Positions 55,460 through 64,000 of a DNA stretch of 64,000 bases are shown here, one piece after another (position 1 is the first letter of the stretch; every line of letters starts with the position of its first letter). The notes beneath the pieces were generated by a model that saw only the letters and a program-made list of their open reading frames with translations, did no database searches and was not told the DNA's origin. The stretch is from assembly GCF_006376675.1 (NCBI RefSeq), contig NZ_VEWK01000008.1, positions 124,001 to 188,000 on the forward strand, in the 5' to 3' direction. The position numbers and the translations under genes were made by a program. This DNA comes from Brucella pecoris (GTDB taxonomy: Bacteria; Pseudomonadota; Alphaproteobacteria; Rhizobiales; Rhizobiaceae).

Positions 55460-56761
55460 ATGAAATGGTTACTCTCAATGTTGAACGATCCGCGCTCCCA
55501 TGGTCTTTGGGAAAAGACCGCCCCTGCCGCTCCCAAGACGACTGCGCTGCAAGGTGATCTGACCGCGGATGTGGTGATTGTGGGTGGTGGTTTCACCGGT
55601 CTCTCGACAGCTCTGCATCTGGCCGAGAAAGGCACGCGGGCTATCGTTCTCGAAGGTATCGAGATCGGCTATGGCGGTTCGGGCCGCAATGTCGGCCTGG
55701 TGAATGCGGGCATGTGGGTCATGCCGGATGATCTGCCCGGCGTGCTTGGCCAAAAATATGGTGACCGCTTGCTCGATGTCCTCGGCAATGCGCCGAAGCT
55801 CGTTTTCGAAATCGTTGAGAAGCACAAGATCGCCTGTGAAGTCGAGAAGCAGGGAACGCTCCACTGCGCCGTCGGCAAGAAGGGCCTGAAGGAACTTGAG
55901 GACCGCCATGAGCAGTGGGCGCGTCGTGGCGCTAACGTGAAGCTGCTCGATGCCAAGGAAACCGAAGCCAAGGTTGGAACCAAGGCTTATGCGGGTTCGC
56001 TGCTCGATCTGCGCGCCGGTACGATCCAACCGCTGGCCTATGTGCGCGGGCTAGCCCATGCTGCCATTGCCGCCGGTGCGACTGTATTTACCGGAAGCCC
56101 GGTGATCGGCGCTGAGGAAAAGAACGGCAAATGGGTGGTCAAGACCGCCAACGGTTCCGTGACGGCCAACTGGGTGGTCGTGGCAACGAATGCCTATACC
56201 AATGTGCCATGGCCGGAAGTGCGCGCCGAACTGGTTCATCTGCCTTATTTCAATATGGCCACAAAGCCACTTTCCGACAATTTGAAGAAGAGTATTCTAC
56301 CCGAACGCCAGGGTGTATGGGATACGAAGGAAGTCCTCTCGTCTTTCCGTTTTGACCAAAAGGGCCGCCTCGTTTTCGGCAGCGTCGGTGCGTTGCGCAA
56401 CACGGGTGCTGCCGTGCACAAGGCATGGGCAAAGAAGTCGCTGAAGCGTCTCTTCCCGCAGATCGGCGAAGTTGAATTCGAAGCCGAATGGTATGGCAAG
56501 ATCGGCATGACCGATGACAGCCTGCCGAAATTCCATCGCCTCGCCCGCAATGTGGTTGGGTTCTCCGGTTACAACGGTCGCGGTATCGCGCCGGGAACCG
56601 TTTTCGGAAAACTGCTTTCGCAGCTCGTTTCGGGTGAGATCAAGGAAGACGATCTGCCGCTACCAGTCAGCGATCCGAAGGAACAGAATTTCCGAGGTCT
56701 GCGTGAAGCCTATTACGAGGCCGGTGCGCAGGTTGCGCACGTCGCCGAGATCGTTATCTGA
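55460..56761 (+). CDS. amaA: FAD-dependent L-pipecolate oxidase-like protein
   Basis: A 433-aa flavoprotein of the DAO family. The ADVVIVGGGFTGLSTALHLAEKGTRAIVLEG Rossmann segment (about residues 34-64), GYGGSGRNVGLVNAGMW (about 68) and the C-terminal GFSGYNGRGIAPGTVFGKLL (about 370) match the AmaA/PuuB/glycine-oxidase group. In the amaB-hglS context the likely substrate is L-pipecolate, giving piperideine-6-carboxylate for AmaB; oxidation of another amine cannot be excluded. I place the start at ATG 55460; the frame runs back to 55409 only through a palindromic repeat, and ATG 55478 is another option. Confidence 0.85.
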   Translation: MKWLLSMLNDPRSHGLWEKTAPAAPKTTALQGDLTADVVIVGGGFTGLSTALHLAEKGTRAIVLEGIEIGYGGSGRNVGLVNAGMWVMPDDLPGVLGQKYGDRLLDVLGNAPKLVFEIVEKHKIACEVEKQGTLHCAVGKKGLKELEDRHEQWARRGANVKLLDAKETEAKVGTKAYAGSLLDLRAGTIQPLAYVRGLAHAAIAAGATVFTGSPVIGAEEKNGKWVVKTANGSVTANWVVVATNAYTNVPWPEVRAELVHLPYFNMATKPLSDNLKKSILPERQGVWDTKEVLSSFRFDQKGRLVFGSVGALRNTGAAVHKAWAKKSLKRLFPQIGEVEFEAEWYGKIGMTDDSLPKFHRLARNVVGFSGYNGRGIAPGTVFGKLLSQLVSGEIKEDDLPLPVSDPKEQNFRGLREAYYEAGAQVAHVAEIVI

Positions 56762-56826
56762 TCTGTTGATCTTTTACCGAGAATGGGTTCGCGGTTGTCA
56801 TAAAACCGCATTGCAATTCCTCTAAT

Positions 56827-56865
56827 GCCATCCGCATCTTCTCCATGCTGGGAGATGCGGATGGC
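56827..56865. other. Perfect 13-bp stem-loop
   Basis: GCCATCCGCATCT (56827-56839) is exactly complementary to 56853-56865, with a 13-nt loop. No T-tract follows, so it is not a classical terminator. It could be an RNA processing element or a dimeric-protein binding site. Confidence 0.55.
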
Positions 56866-56890
56866 TGTTCGGCAAATCATTCAATGCCTT

Positions 56891-56944
56891 AAAAGCCTTC
56901 CGATGGATATGATTCCGCCGGGAGGCTTTTGTTTTCCGGGTTCA
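56891..56944 (+). terminator. Terminator-like stem-loop after amaA
   Basis: AAAAGCC (56891-56897) pairs with GGCTTTT (56934-56940), extended by three or four more pairs, and is followed by GTTTTCC. It is the best candidate for ending the amaA transcript, though 130 nt after its stop. Confidence 0.5.
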
Positions 56945-57100
56945 CGTTGCAGGATGTTTGACAGGTGCACCATGAATGGAAATGATCGTGCCTATCGCCA
57001 TGGCAGTATCTGCGCGCTATCACTTCGCACGCGTCAGTACTGCGCAGGCATCGCTGGTCATGCTGGCGAACATTACACAGAAATTCGAGGAGCGAATCCC

Positions 57101-58081
57101 ATGAACAAGATGCTGAAGCGGGCCGTTGCCGTACCTGCGCTTCTTGCTCTTTCCATCGCCGTGGCACAGGCCGATACGCTGACTCTCTATACGTCGCAAC
57201 CGGAAGCGGATGCGACCAAGACGGTCGAAGCTTTCCGCAAGGCCAATCCGGATACGGATGTGCAGATTTTCCGTTCGGGAACGAGCGAACTCCTCACCAA
57301 GCTTGCCGCCGAGTTTTCGGCTGGCGCGCCACAGCCTGACGTTCTGCTGATCGCTGATGCGGTGACGATGGAAGGTCTCAAGAAGGACAAGCGCCTTCTG
57401 CCTTACACGGACGCCAAGGTTGATGGTTTTGCTGCGGATAGCTATGACGCCGACAAGACTTATTTCGGCTCCAAGCTGATCACCACCGGCATTGCCTACA
57501 ATACCGGCGCAGCGCAAAAGCCTGAACATTGGGGAGACCTCGCTAAGGCCGACTATAAGGGCCAGGTTGTCATGCCAAGCCCGCTTTATTCGGGTGCTGC
57601 GGCCTATCTCCTGAGCGGTTTCGCGCTCAACAAGGATCTCGGCTGGGATTATTTCAAGAACCTCAAGGCCAATGAACTGGCAAGCGTCAAGGGCAATGGC
57701 GCAGTGCTGAAGTCGGTTGCGAGCGGCGAAAAGCCATACGGCATTCTCGTTGACTTCATGGCGCTCAATGCAAAAGCCAAGGGTTCGCCGATCGAGTTCG
57801 TCTTCCCGCCGGAAGGTGTGCCTGCCGTGACCGAACCGGTTGCGATCATGGCGACCGCCAAGAACGTCGATGGTGCCAAGAAGTTCGTTGATTTCATCCT
57901 GTCGGATGATGGCCAGAAGCTGGCACTCGAGCAGGGCTATCTGCCTGCCAAGGACGGCGTCGGTCGCCCTGCATGGCTGCCAGAAGGCACCAAGATCAAC
58001 ATCATGTCTATCGACACCCAGAAGGTTCTCGATCAGACTGATGCCGACAAGAAGCAGTTCTCCGAGCTGTTTGGCGGATAA
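57101..58081 (+). CDS. ABC transporter substrate-binding protein, Fe3+/phosphonate type
   Basis: A 326-aa precursor with a signal peptide (MNKMLKRAVAVPALLALSIAVAQA, cleavage near residue 24) and the extracellular-binding fold of the AfuA/FbpA group: LTLYTSQPEADATKTVEAFRK, FRSGTSELLTKLAAEFSAG, then DVLLIADAVTMEGLKK. The ferric-binding paired tyrosines are not obvious, so the ligand could be a phosphonate, polyamine or amino-acid-like compound. Start at 57101 with GAGGAG about 9 nt upstream; the open frame from 56825 would cover hairpins and hide the signal. Followed 9 nt later by its permease. Confidence 0.88.
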   Translation: MNKMLKRAVAVPALLALSIAVAQADTLTLYTSQPEADATKTVEAFRKANPDTDVQIFRSGTSELLTKLAAEFSAGAPQPDVLLIADAVTMEGLKKDKRLLPYTDAKVDGFAADSYDADKTYFGSKLITTGIAYNTGAAQKPEHWGDLAKADYKGQVVMPSPLYSGAAAYLLSGFALNKDLGWDYFKNLKANELASVKGNGAVLKSVASGEKPYGILVDFMALNAKAKGSPIEFVFPPEGVPAVTEPVAIMATAKNVDGAKKFVDFILSDDGQKLALEQGYLPAKDGVGRPAWLPEGTKINIMSIDTQKVLDQTDADKKQFSELFGG

Positions 58082-58090
58082 AAAGCGAAA

Positions 58091-59791
58091 ATGCGGATGT
58101 TTCGAGATCTTCAGGGCCGTGATACGGCCCTGATTGTTGGTGTAACGCTGATTGTTGCGGTGCTGTCGCTTCTACCGATGGCGCGTCTGCTTGTTGAGCT
58201 TGTTGCGCCGCAGGGACAGTTTTCAACATCCGTTCTTTCCGAAACATTGAGCAGCCGCTCGACATGGGTTGCCACATGGCATTCCCTGCAGATCGGTATT
58301 GGTGGCACGCTGCTGGCGCTGGCGTTTGGCATTGTGGCGGCGTTGCTCGTCGGCCTCACAGATATGCGCGGGCGCAATGTCTTCGTGCTTTTCTATGTGA
58401 CACCGCTGCTGATCGCCCCGCAGGTAACAGCGCTGGCGTGGCTCCAGCTTTTCGGGCCTTCCAGCCAGTTCCTCAAGATCATCGGCATGGCGCCGCCGCT
58501 GGGAAGCCGCAATCCGCTTTATTCCGTCTGGGGCATTATCTTTCTGCTTGGCGTGCAATATGGACCGCTGGTCTTTCTGATTGTACGGGCGGGCCTGCGC
58601 AAACTCCCACGCGAGCTGGTCGAAGCGGGTCTGAGTGCCGGTGCCAGCAAATGGATGGTTCTTCGCACGATCATCCTGCCTTTGATGACGCCATCGATCA
58701 TCGGGGCTGCGGCGCTGGCTTTCGTGTCGTGCGTCGGCAATTTCGGCATCCCGGCGTTTCTGGGAATTCCGTCGAATTATCTCGTTCTGCCAACGCTGAT
58801 TTATCAGCGTCTTGCGGGCGGTGGTCCAGCAGTGCTGTCCAGCGTCGCCGTGCTTTCGGTGCTGATCGGTCTGATCGCCATGGCAGGGATCGCCGCGCAG
58901 GACTATGCTTCGCGCCGTCGCGATTTCCGCATTGTTTCAACGTCGCTTCCAGCGGCACCTTTCGCGCTTGGCGTATGGCGTGTGTGGGCTGAACTGGCTG
59001 CGTGGCTGTTGATCGTGATCGTGCTGTTTCTGCCGCTGATTGGCCTGACGCTTTCAGCACTGGTTCCGGCCTATGGCGTGCCGCTCACATTTGCGACAGC
59101 AACGCTTGAAAATTTCCGCTTCGTCATGCTTGAACACAGCGGTTCAGCCCGCGCCCTTGGCAACAGTATTCTGCTGTCGGTGGTGACGGCGGGTTTTGCT
59201 GTGCTGATTGCGGTTCCGCTTGCCTATATGCTGGCATGGCGCAAACGGCGCTGGACGCCGATCCTCAATTTTGCTGCCGAGATGCCCTATGCGTTACCGG
59301 GTGTCGTGCTGGCCATCGCCTGTCTGCTGATGTTCTTAAAGCCGTTGCCGGTGGTTGGTGTCAGCCTTTACAACACGCTCTGGATTATCCTGTTTGCCTA
59401 TCTTGCGCGCTTCTTCGTGCTGGCGCTGCGGCCAACGGTTGCTGGCCTCCACCAGATAGACCGTGCGCTGGAAGAAGCCGCGCGAGTTGCGGGCGCTGGC
59501 CTTTTTTATCGGCTGCGGACCATTATATTTCCTCTTGTCGCACCAGCGACGCTTGCAGGCGGCGTACTCATTTTCATGACCGCATTTTGTGAGCTGACGG
59601 TTTCAGCGCTACTATGGGCGTCGGGATCGGAAACGCTGGGCGTGGTGATGTTTTCTTTTGAACAGGCGGGCGATTCCGCCTATGCGGCCGCCATATCCAT
59701 TCTGGCCGTTGCGGTGACATTCATGCTGATGCTTGCAACAAATCTGTTTGCGCGGCGTCTTCCAAACGGAGTGCTGCCATGGCGCGACTGA
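58091..59791 (+). CDS. ABC transporter permease with two fused domains
   Basis: A 566-aa permease of the FbpB type, about 12 membrane segments in two homologous halves. Each half has an EAA-like coupling loop: VEAGLSAGASKWMVLRTIILPLMTPSIIG (about 177) and EEAARVAGAGLFYRLRTIIFPLVAPATLAG (about 460). It forms the whole membrane channel alone. Its 3' end overlaps the ATPase gene by 13 nt. ATG 58091 or 58097 could be the start; neither has a strong ribosome binding site, perhaps because of coupling to the upstream gene. Confidence 0.88.
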   Translation: MRMFRDLQGRDTALIVGVTLIVAVLSLLPMARLLVELVAPQGQFSTSVLSETLSSRSTWVATWHSLQIGIGGTLLALAFGIVAALLVGLTDMRGRNVFVLFYVTPLLIAPQVTALAWLQLFGPSSQFLKIIGMAPPLGSRNPLYSVWGIIFLLGVQYGPLVFLIVRAGLRKLPRELVEAGLSAGASKWMVLRTIILPLMTPSIIGAAALAFVSCVGNFGIPAFLGIPSNYLVLPTLIYQRLAGGGPAVLSSVAVLSVLIGLIAMAGIAAQDYASRRRDFRIVSTSLPAAPFALGVWRVWAELAAWLLIVIVLFLPLIGLTLSALVPAYGVPLTFATATLENFRFVMLEHSGSARALGNSILLSVVTAGFAVLIAVPLAYMLAWRKRRWTPILNFAAEMPYALPGVVLAIACLLMFLKPLPVVGVSLYNTLWIILFAYLARFFVLALRPTVAGLHQIDRALEEAARVAGAGLFYRLRTIIFPLVAPATLAGGVLIFMTAFCELTVSALLWASGSETLGVVMFSFEQAGDSAYAAAISILAVAVTFMLMLATNLFARRLPNGVLPWRD

Positions 59792-60894
59792 AAATCGCTT
59801 CTGTTTCCAAGGCCTTCAATGAGTTTCAGGCCCTGTCTGAAGTGTCGCTTGATGTGAAGGACGGCGAGTTTGTTGCTATTCTCGGACCATCCGGCTGCGG
59901 CAAGACCACGCTTCTGCGGATGATTGCAGGTTTTGAAGATGTTGACGGCGGCGAAATCCATATTGGAGACAGCCGCGTTTCCCATGTTGACGGTAACGTG
60001 CCACCGGAAAAGCGGCAGGTTGGTATCGTCTTCCAGAATTATGCGCTCTGGCCGCATATGACTGTGGCCGAGAATGTCGGCTATAGTCTGCGGGTGGCAA
60101 AGGTTGCCAAAGCCGAACGCGAACGCCGCGTGAAGGAAGCTCTGGCGCTGGTCGATCTGAACAGTTTTGGTGATCGCCGCCCGGCCAATCTTTCGGGCGG
60201 TCAACGGCAGCGTGTGGCTTTGGCCCGCTGTCTGGTAGCAGCCCCTTCGCTGGTATTGTTTGACGAACCGCTTGCCAATCTCGATGTGCATTTGCGTGCT
60301 TCGATGGAAGACGAGTTTGCGGCTTTCCACAAGCGCACTGGCACGACGATTATCTACATCACCCATGACCAGGCCGAGGCCATGGCGCTTGCTGACCGGA
60401 TTGCAGTTCTCGATCACGGCAAGCTTCAGCAGTTCGATACGCCGCGCAAACTCTATGAGGAACCGGCCAGCGAAATGGTCGCGTCCTTCATCGCGCATGG
60501 CATGGTGCTGCCTGCGGAGGTCGTGTCCTTTGCGCAAGCGGGACATTGCGAGGCGCTGGTGCTGGGAAGCCGTGCGCAGGTGCGGTGTTCGGGCATCGAA
60601 ATGCCGCGTGCCAATGCGCAGCTCTGCGTTCGCGCAGAAGATCTGGCATTGACCGAAACCGGCGGCATCCCTGTGCGGGTCAAGCGTTCGGTCTATCGGG
60701 GTGGCGGTTCGCGCATCGAGGCACATCCGCTCACCAAGCCGGATATTCACCTGCATTTTGAAGTGCGCGATCCGGTAAGACTGGACGAAGGCGACGAGGT
60801 TCGCGTTGCTATTCGCGGTGGCTGGATCATTCCCACCGATGAAATGCCGGTGAGAAAAGTCTCAACCGGCTTTCCAATCGGCAACAAGATATAA
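59779..60894 (+). CDS. ABC transporter ATP-binding protein, FbpC/PotA type
   Basis: A 371-aa ATPase: Walker A GPSGCGKTT (about 36), Q-loop FQNYALWPH, signature LSGGQRQR (about 136), Walker B VLFDEPLANLD and switch histidine in ITHDQAEAMALADR. The C-terminal TOBE-like regulatory domain (about 240-371) has the LCVRAEDLAL segment. It completes the SBP-permease-ATPase importer begun at 57101. The operon lies just after amaA, so a lysine-pathway substrate such as pipecolate is possible, but the family more often moves iron, phosphonates or polyamines. Confidence 0.9.
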   Translation: MARLKIASVSKAFNEFQALSEVSLDVKDGEFVAILGPSGCGKTTLLRMIAGFEDVDGGEIHIGDSRVSHVDGNVPPEKRQVGIVFQNYALWPHMTVAENVGYSLRVAKVAKAERERRVKEALALVDLNSFGDRRPANLSGGQRQRVALARCLVAAPSLVLFDEPLANLDVHLRASMEDEFAAFHKRTGTTIIYITHDQAEAMALADRIAVLDHGKLQQFDTPRKLYEEPASEMVASFIAHGMVLPAEVVSFAQAGHCEALVLGSRAQVRCSGIEMPRANAQLCVRAEDLALTETGGIPVRVKRSVYRGGGSRIEAHPLTKPDIHLHFEVRDPVRLDEGDEVRVAIRGGWIIPTDEMPVRKVSTGFPIGNKI

Positions 60895-60966
60895 AAACTT
60901 TTTCAACTTGTGATGTAAGTTTCTTGCAGATATACACCCGATCTGGTGCTTTACCTGGAGGGGGCG

Positions 60967-62046
60967 ATGGGGGCGGGGCGGTTTTCCAATATAGATGGGT
61001 TGCGCGCGATTGCAGCCACATCGGTTCTATTTCATCATATCTTTGGTGACTTCATCCGGGACGCATCTGATCAGAGTACACCTCTGATTGGTTTTCTGAC
61101 CTCGATAGTTTCGAGTTTTGACTTCGGCCGTTTTGGCGTGGTGCTGTTTTTTCTGATCAGCGGTTTCGTGGTGCCTTTCAGCATCAAGGGTGACCAGCCG
61201 ATCAGGCGATTTGCAATCGGTCGGTTCTTCCGTCTTTACCCTGCGTTCTGGCTTTCACTGCTTTTCATGTGTGGCTATCTGGTATTCACCGGAAACACCC
61301 CAGAATTGAAAACCGTGCTGGCCAATGCGACCATGGCGGCGAATGTTTTCGGGCAGCCGTGGCTTTCCGGCGTTTACTGGACGCTGTTCATCGAGCTGGC
61401 CTTCTATGTATTGATCGCCGTGGCCTTCATGGCTGGGATTTTGCGACAGCCCTTGCTGGTCTTCGCGGCCGGGCTGCTGCTGGCGCTCTCAACCGGTGGG
61501 CCGTTTCTGTTGCGCTTCCTCGGCGTCAATCTGCCCGTTATCTATATCGGGCTTCATCTATCGTTCCTGTTTTGCGGGTTGCTGCTCCGCTTTACCGTCA
61601 TTGAAAAGGAAAGGGGCGCTTTATGGGCGGCTCTGGTACTGATCATTGTACAGATGAGCATTATCGTCTCGATTGGGGACTTTTCTCTTGCTCGAAATGA
61701 CACGTTCTTCATCGTGGGAAAATTCCCGGTCATCGCATCTTATGTGGCAGCTTTTTCCGTCTTTCTTCTGTCACTCTGGACGATGAGACCACAATCGGAG
61801 CTTCTGTCTTCAACAGGTGAGATAAGTTACTCGATCTATCTTTTTCACGTCCCGGTCTGCTGGACGATTTACCTGTTCTTGCCGCCGACAGGCACCTTAA
61901 GCGATCTCATCACGATGGCATTGTGTGTCGTTGGATCGTTCGCGGTTTCGATCCTGACTTATCGTTATGTGGAGAAGCCGATGATTGCGGTTGGCCGAAG
62001 GATTTCCGGACAAGTCAATCGTCCCTTACAACAGGCGGCAAGCTGA
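60967..62046 (+). CDS. Acyltransferase 3 family membrane protein (OafA/YrhL-like)
   Basis: A 359-aa integral membrane acyltransferase with about ten hydrophobic segments. The N-terminal FSNIDGLRAIAATSVLFHHIFGDF contains the family's conserved His residue, and RRFAIGRFFRLYPAFWLSLLFM (about 81) the R-x10-H-like region. Such proteins O-acylate sugars of lipopolysaccharide, exopolysaccharide or Nod factor. I start at ATG 60967 because GGAGGGGG directly precedes it; GTG 60946 is upstream in frame. No polysaccharide genes adjoin, so the acceptor is unknown. Confidence 0.86.
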   Translation: MGAGRFSNIDGLRAIAATSVLFHHIFGDFIRDASDQSTPLIGFLTSIVSSFDFGRFGVVLFFLISGFVVPFSIKGDQPIRRFAIGRFFRLYPAFWLSLLFMCGYLVFTGNTPELKTVLANATMAANVFGQPWLSGVYWTLFIELAFYVLIAVAFMAGILRQPLLVFAAGLLLALSTGGPFLLRFLGVNLPVIYIGLHLSFLFCGLLLRFTVIEKERGALWAALVLIIVQMSIIVSIGDFSLARNDTFFIVGKFPVIASYVAAFSVFLLSLWTMRPQSELLSSTGEISYSIYLFHVPVCWTIYLFLPPTGTLSDLITMALCVVGSFAVSILTYRYVEKPMIAVGRRISGQVNRPLQQAAS

Positions 62047-62085
62047 ACGGCCTCTACGCAAGATCGCAAAGGCCGTTCGTCGTTT

Positions 62086-64000
62086 TTATTTCTTCTTCAT
62101 TGCTTCCAGCAACGCAGCGCCAAAACCGCCGGTTGATGGCTGTTCCTGTTTGCGCTGCGGCGCGAAGTTCTTAGCGGGCTGCCGGTCGCGGCTTACAGGG
62201 CCACGGGGGGCAGGAGCTTCGCCGCCGTCCTTCCGCATCGTCAGGCCGATGCGCTTGCGTGGCACATCCACTTCCGTCACACGCACCTTCACCACATCGC
62301 CAGCCTTGACCACTTCATGCGGGTCTTTGACAAAGCGGTCGGCGAGCTGCGAAACATGGACGAGCCCGTCCTGATGCACGCCGATATCGACGAAGGCACC
62401 AAAGGCTGCAACGTTCGTGACGGTGCCTTCGAGCATCATGCCGGGTTTCAGGTCCTTGATGTCATCGATGCCATCGGCGAAGGTCGCGGTCTTGAATTCA
62501 GGACGCGGATCGCGGCCCGGCTTATCAAGCTCGGCAATGATGTCGCGCACGGTTGGCAGACCAAAACGCTCATCGACAAAGACGCGCGGATCGAGCGCCT
62601 TGAGGGCCACGCTATCACCCATGAGACTGCGCACATCGCGACCGCAGGCGGAAACGATCTTTTTGGCAACGCCATAGGCTTCCGGGTGAACGGAGGAGGC
62701 ATCAAGCGGCTCGGTGCCGTTCGCGATACGCAGGAAGCCTGCGCATTGTTCAAAAGCCCGGTTGCCGAGGCGTGCGACTTTCAGAAGTTCCTTGCGGTTC
62801 TTGAAGGCACCGGCGTCATCGCGATGCGCAACAATTGCTTCGGCGAGCGATTTTCCGAGACCGGATACACGCGCCAGCAGTGAGGCGGATGCCGTGTTGA
62901 GATCAACGCCGACAGCGTTCACCGCATCTTCGACCACCGCATCGAGTGAACGCGCCAGACGCGATTGATCGACGTCATGCTGATACTGGCCGACGCCGAT
63001 GGATTTCGGATCGATCTTCACGAGCTCCGCCAAAGGGTCCTGCAAGCGGCGGGCGATGGAAACGGCACCGCGCAGCGATACGTCGAGCTGCGGAAATTCG
63101 CTCGCTGCTGCTTCTGACGCCGAATAGACCGATGCACCTGCTTCCGACACGATGACTTTGAGCGGCTTTGGCGCTGGCAGGTCGTTGAGCATATCCACGA
63201 CAAGACGTTCGGTTTCGCGACTGCCTGTGCCGTTGCCAATCGCAATCAGCTCGATCTTGTGTTTGCGGATCAGGCTTGCAAGCTCTGCCTGTGTGCCACG
63301 CACATCGTTCTTTGGCGGAAACGGATAGACCGTTGTTGTGTCGAGCAGTTTGCCGGTGCCATCGACGATCGCGACCTTGACGCCGGTGCGGATGCCCGGA
63401 TCAAGACCCATGGTGGCGCGCGACCCGGCAGGGGCGGCTAACAGCAGGTCCTTGAGGTTGCGGGCGAAGACGTTGATGGCTTCTTCCTCGGCGCGTTCAC
63501 GCAGGTCGCGCATGAGATCAAGTGACAAGGAGAGCGAGAGCTTGACGCGCCATGCCCAGCCTGCAACTTCCATCAGCCAGCGGTCGCCGGGGAGCGTTGC
63601 GCCGATATTATAGGCGGCTGCAATTTTGCGTTCGACCGGCTTTACAGGCGAGGTGTCGTCGGCGTCGATTTCAATGTCGAGCGACAGAAAATCCTCGTTG
63701 CGACCGCGCAGCATGGCCAGAGCGCGGTGTCCCGCAACATTTGCCCAGCGTTCAGAATGGTCGAAATAATCGGAGAATTTCGCGCCTGCGTCCTGTTTGC
63801 CATCGACAACGCGCGAGCGCAGCACGGCGCGATCTTTGAGGTAGTTGCGCAAATTGCCGATGAGGTCTGCGTTCTCTGAAAAGCCTTCGGCGATGATGTC
63901 GCGTGCGCCATCCAGTGCCGCCTTCACATCGGCAACTTCACCGGCGACATATTGCGCAGCAATCTCGGTGGGAACCAGTCTGCGGTCGGTAAGTATGGCT
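62086..64000 (-). CDS. tex: Tex-like RNA-binding transcription accessory protein (C-terminal ~638 residues)
   Basis: The gene runs off the right end. The visible part has the helical Tex region, then the YqgF/RuvC-like fold ([25 protein letters not shown]), then tandem helix-hairpin-helix motifs ([31 protein letters not shown]), and a C-terminal S1 RNA-binding domain ([32 protein letters not shown] to [12 protein letters not shown]). A basic, low-complexity tail ends the protein. Tex binds nucleic acid and affects transcription and toxin expression in several pathogens. The frame continues upstream of the GTG at 63927 to the window edge (VADV, then [12 protein letters not shown]), so that codon is not the start. 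Confidence 0.95.
   Translation of the reverse strand, partial: AILTDRRLVPTEIAAQYVAGEVADVKAALDGARDIIAEGFSENADLIGNLRNYLKDRAVLRSRVVDGKQDAGAKFSDYFDHSERWANVAGHRALAMLRGRNEDFLSLDIEIDADDTSPVKPVERKIAAAYNIGATLPGDRWLMEVAGWAWRVKLSLSLSLDLMRDLRERAEEEAINVFARNLKDLLLAAPAGSRATMGLDPGIRTGVKVAIVDGTGKLLDTTTVYPFPPKNDVRGTQAELASLIRKHKIELIAIGNGTGSRETERLVVDMLNDLPAPKPLKVIVSEAGASVYSASEAAASEFPQLDVSLRGAVSIARRLQDPLAELVKIDPKSIGVGQYQHDVDQSRLARSLDAVVEDAVNAVGVDLNTASASLLARVSGLGKSLAEAIVAHRDDAGAFKNRKELLKVARLGNRAFEQCAGFLRIANGTEPLDASSVHPEAYGVAKKIVSACGRDVRSLMGDSVALKALDPRVFVDERFGLPTVRDIIAELDKPGRDPRPEFKTATFADGIDDIKDLKPGMMLEGTVTNVAAFGAFVDIGVHQDGLVHVSQLADRFVKDPHEVVKAGDVVKVRVTEVDVPRKRIGLTMRKDGGEAPAPRGPVSRDRQPAKNFAPQRKQEQPSTGGFGAALLEAMKKK

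Larger units (their letters stand above)
56762..57100. other. Intergenic region with stem-loops between amaA and the ABC importer
   Basis: This 339-bp spacer holds no convincing gene. It has a small hairpin GCGGTT/AACCGC (56791-56809), a large 13-bp perfect hairpin (56827-56865) and a terminator-like stem (56891-56940). The promoter of the importer probably lies in the remaining ~160 bp, where I see no clear boxes. Confidence 0.55.

Noticed and set aside
1..64000. CRISPR array, tRNA, rRNA, prophage or insertion sequence
   Set aside because: No regularly spaced repeats, tRNA-like cloverleaf, transposase or integrase reading was found.

Overview
The window is chromosomal DNA of an alphaproteobacterium of the Brucella/Ochrobactrum group. 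The best evidence is the protein at 1519-3081, which matches the D-aminopeptidase (DAP) of Ochrobactrum anthropi in length (520 aa) and in active-site numbering (S62, K65, Y153, N155, H287). The ChvE-GguAB-GguC sugar genes, an Omp25/31-type barrel protein and palindromic intergenic elements of the rhizobial type agree with this. No phage, insertion sequence, CRISPR array, rRNA or tRNA was seen. Almost all of the window is catabolic operons with their importers and regulators.

Layout. 1-3500: start of a TPP-dependent enzyme (partial), a DUF72 protein, D-aminopeptidase coupled to an OsmC protein. 3504-18172: a sugar-acid locus. On the minus strand are a FadR-type regulator and a YtfQRT-YjfF furanose importer. 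On the plus strand are GguC, a sugar 1-dehydrogenase, an IlvD/Edd dehydratase, DgoK, a broken remnant of the aldolase DgoA, and the ChvE-GguA-GguB importer. 18384-22045: an aminotransferase IV and a TauABC-like importer of unknown substrate. 22183-30306: a complete histidine utilisation set (hutD, U, G, H, I divergent from hutF-hutC) with a palindromic candidate HutC operator. 30377-35581: beta-alanine/omega-amino acid transaminase with a cupin-XRE regulator, then dadX-dadA with a divergent Lrp-type regulator. 35633-40645: outer membrane protein, L-lactate dehydrogenase, a YdeP-like molybdoenzyme coupled to a 99-aa winged-helix-like protein. 40868-46226: a TriABC-like RND pump with two adaptors. 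46311-50009: N-acetylglucosamine operon (GntR regulator, SIS deaminase, NagA, SIS protein). 50157-51041: purU. 51237-56761: lysine/pipecolate degradation (AmaB, HglS, LysR regulator, AmaA). 57101-60894: an iron/polyamine-type ABC importer. 60967-62046: an acyltransferase. 62086-64000: Tex (partial).

How the parts work together. The sugar locus imports furanose and pyranose forms of galactose/arabinose-like sugars and oxidises them to 2-keto-3-deoxy acids, but the last classical enzyme (DgoA aldolase) is frameshifted and almost wholly deleted. Either another aldolase acts elsewhere or the FAH-family protein GguC provides a different exit. A second theme is amino acid catabolism, including several D-amino acid enzymes: D-aminopeptidase, a D-amino-acid-transaminase-like protein, alanine racemase plus D-amino acid dehydrogenase, and HglS/AmaA/AmaB.

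Many intergenic stretches carry perfect stem-loops: terminators between convergent genes, and hairpins directly after three substrate-binding-protein genes. Five palindromic repeat elements are present; one supplies the C-terminal codons of yjfF and one the likely ribosome binding site of amaA.
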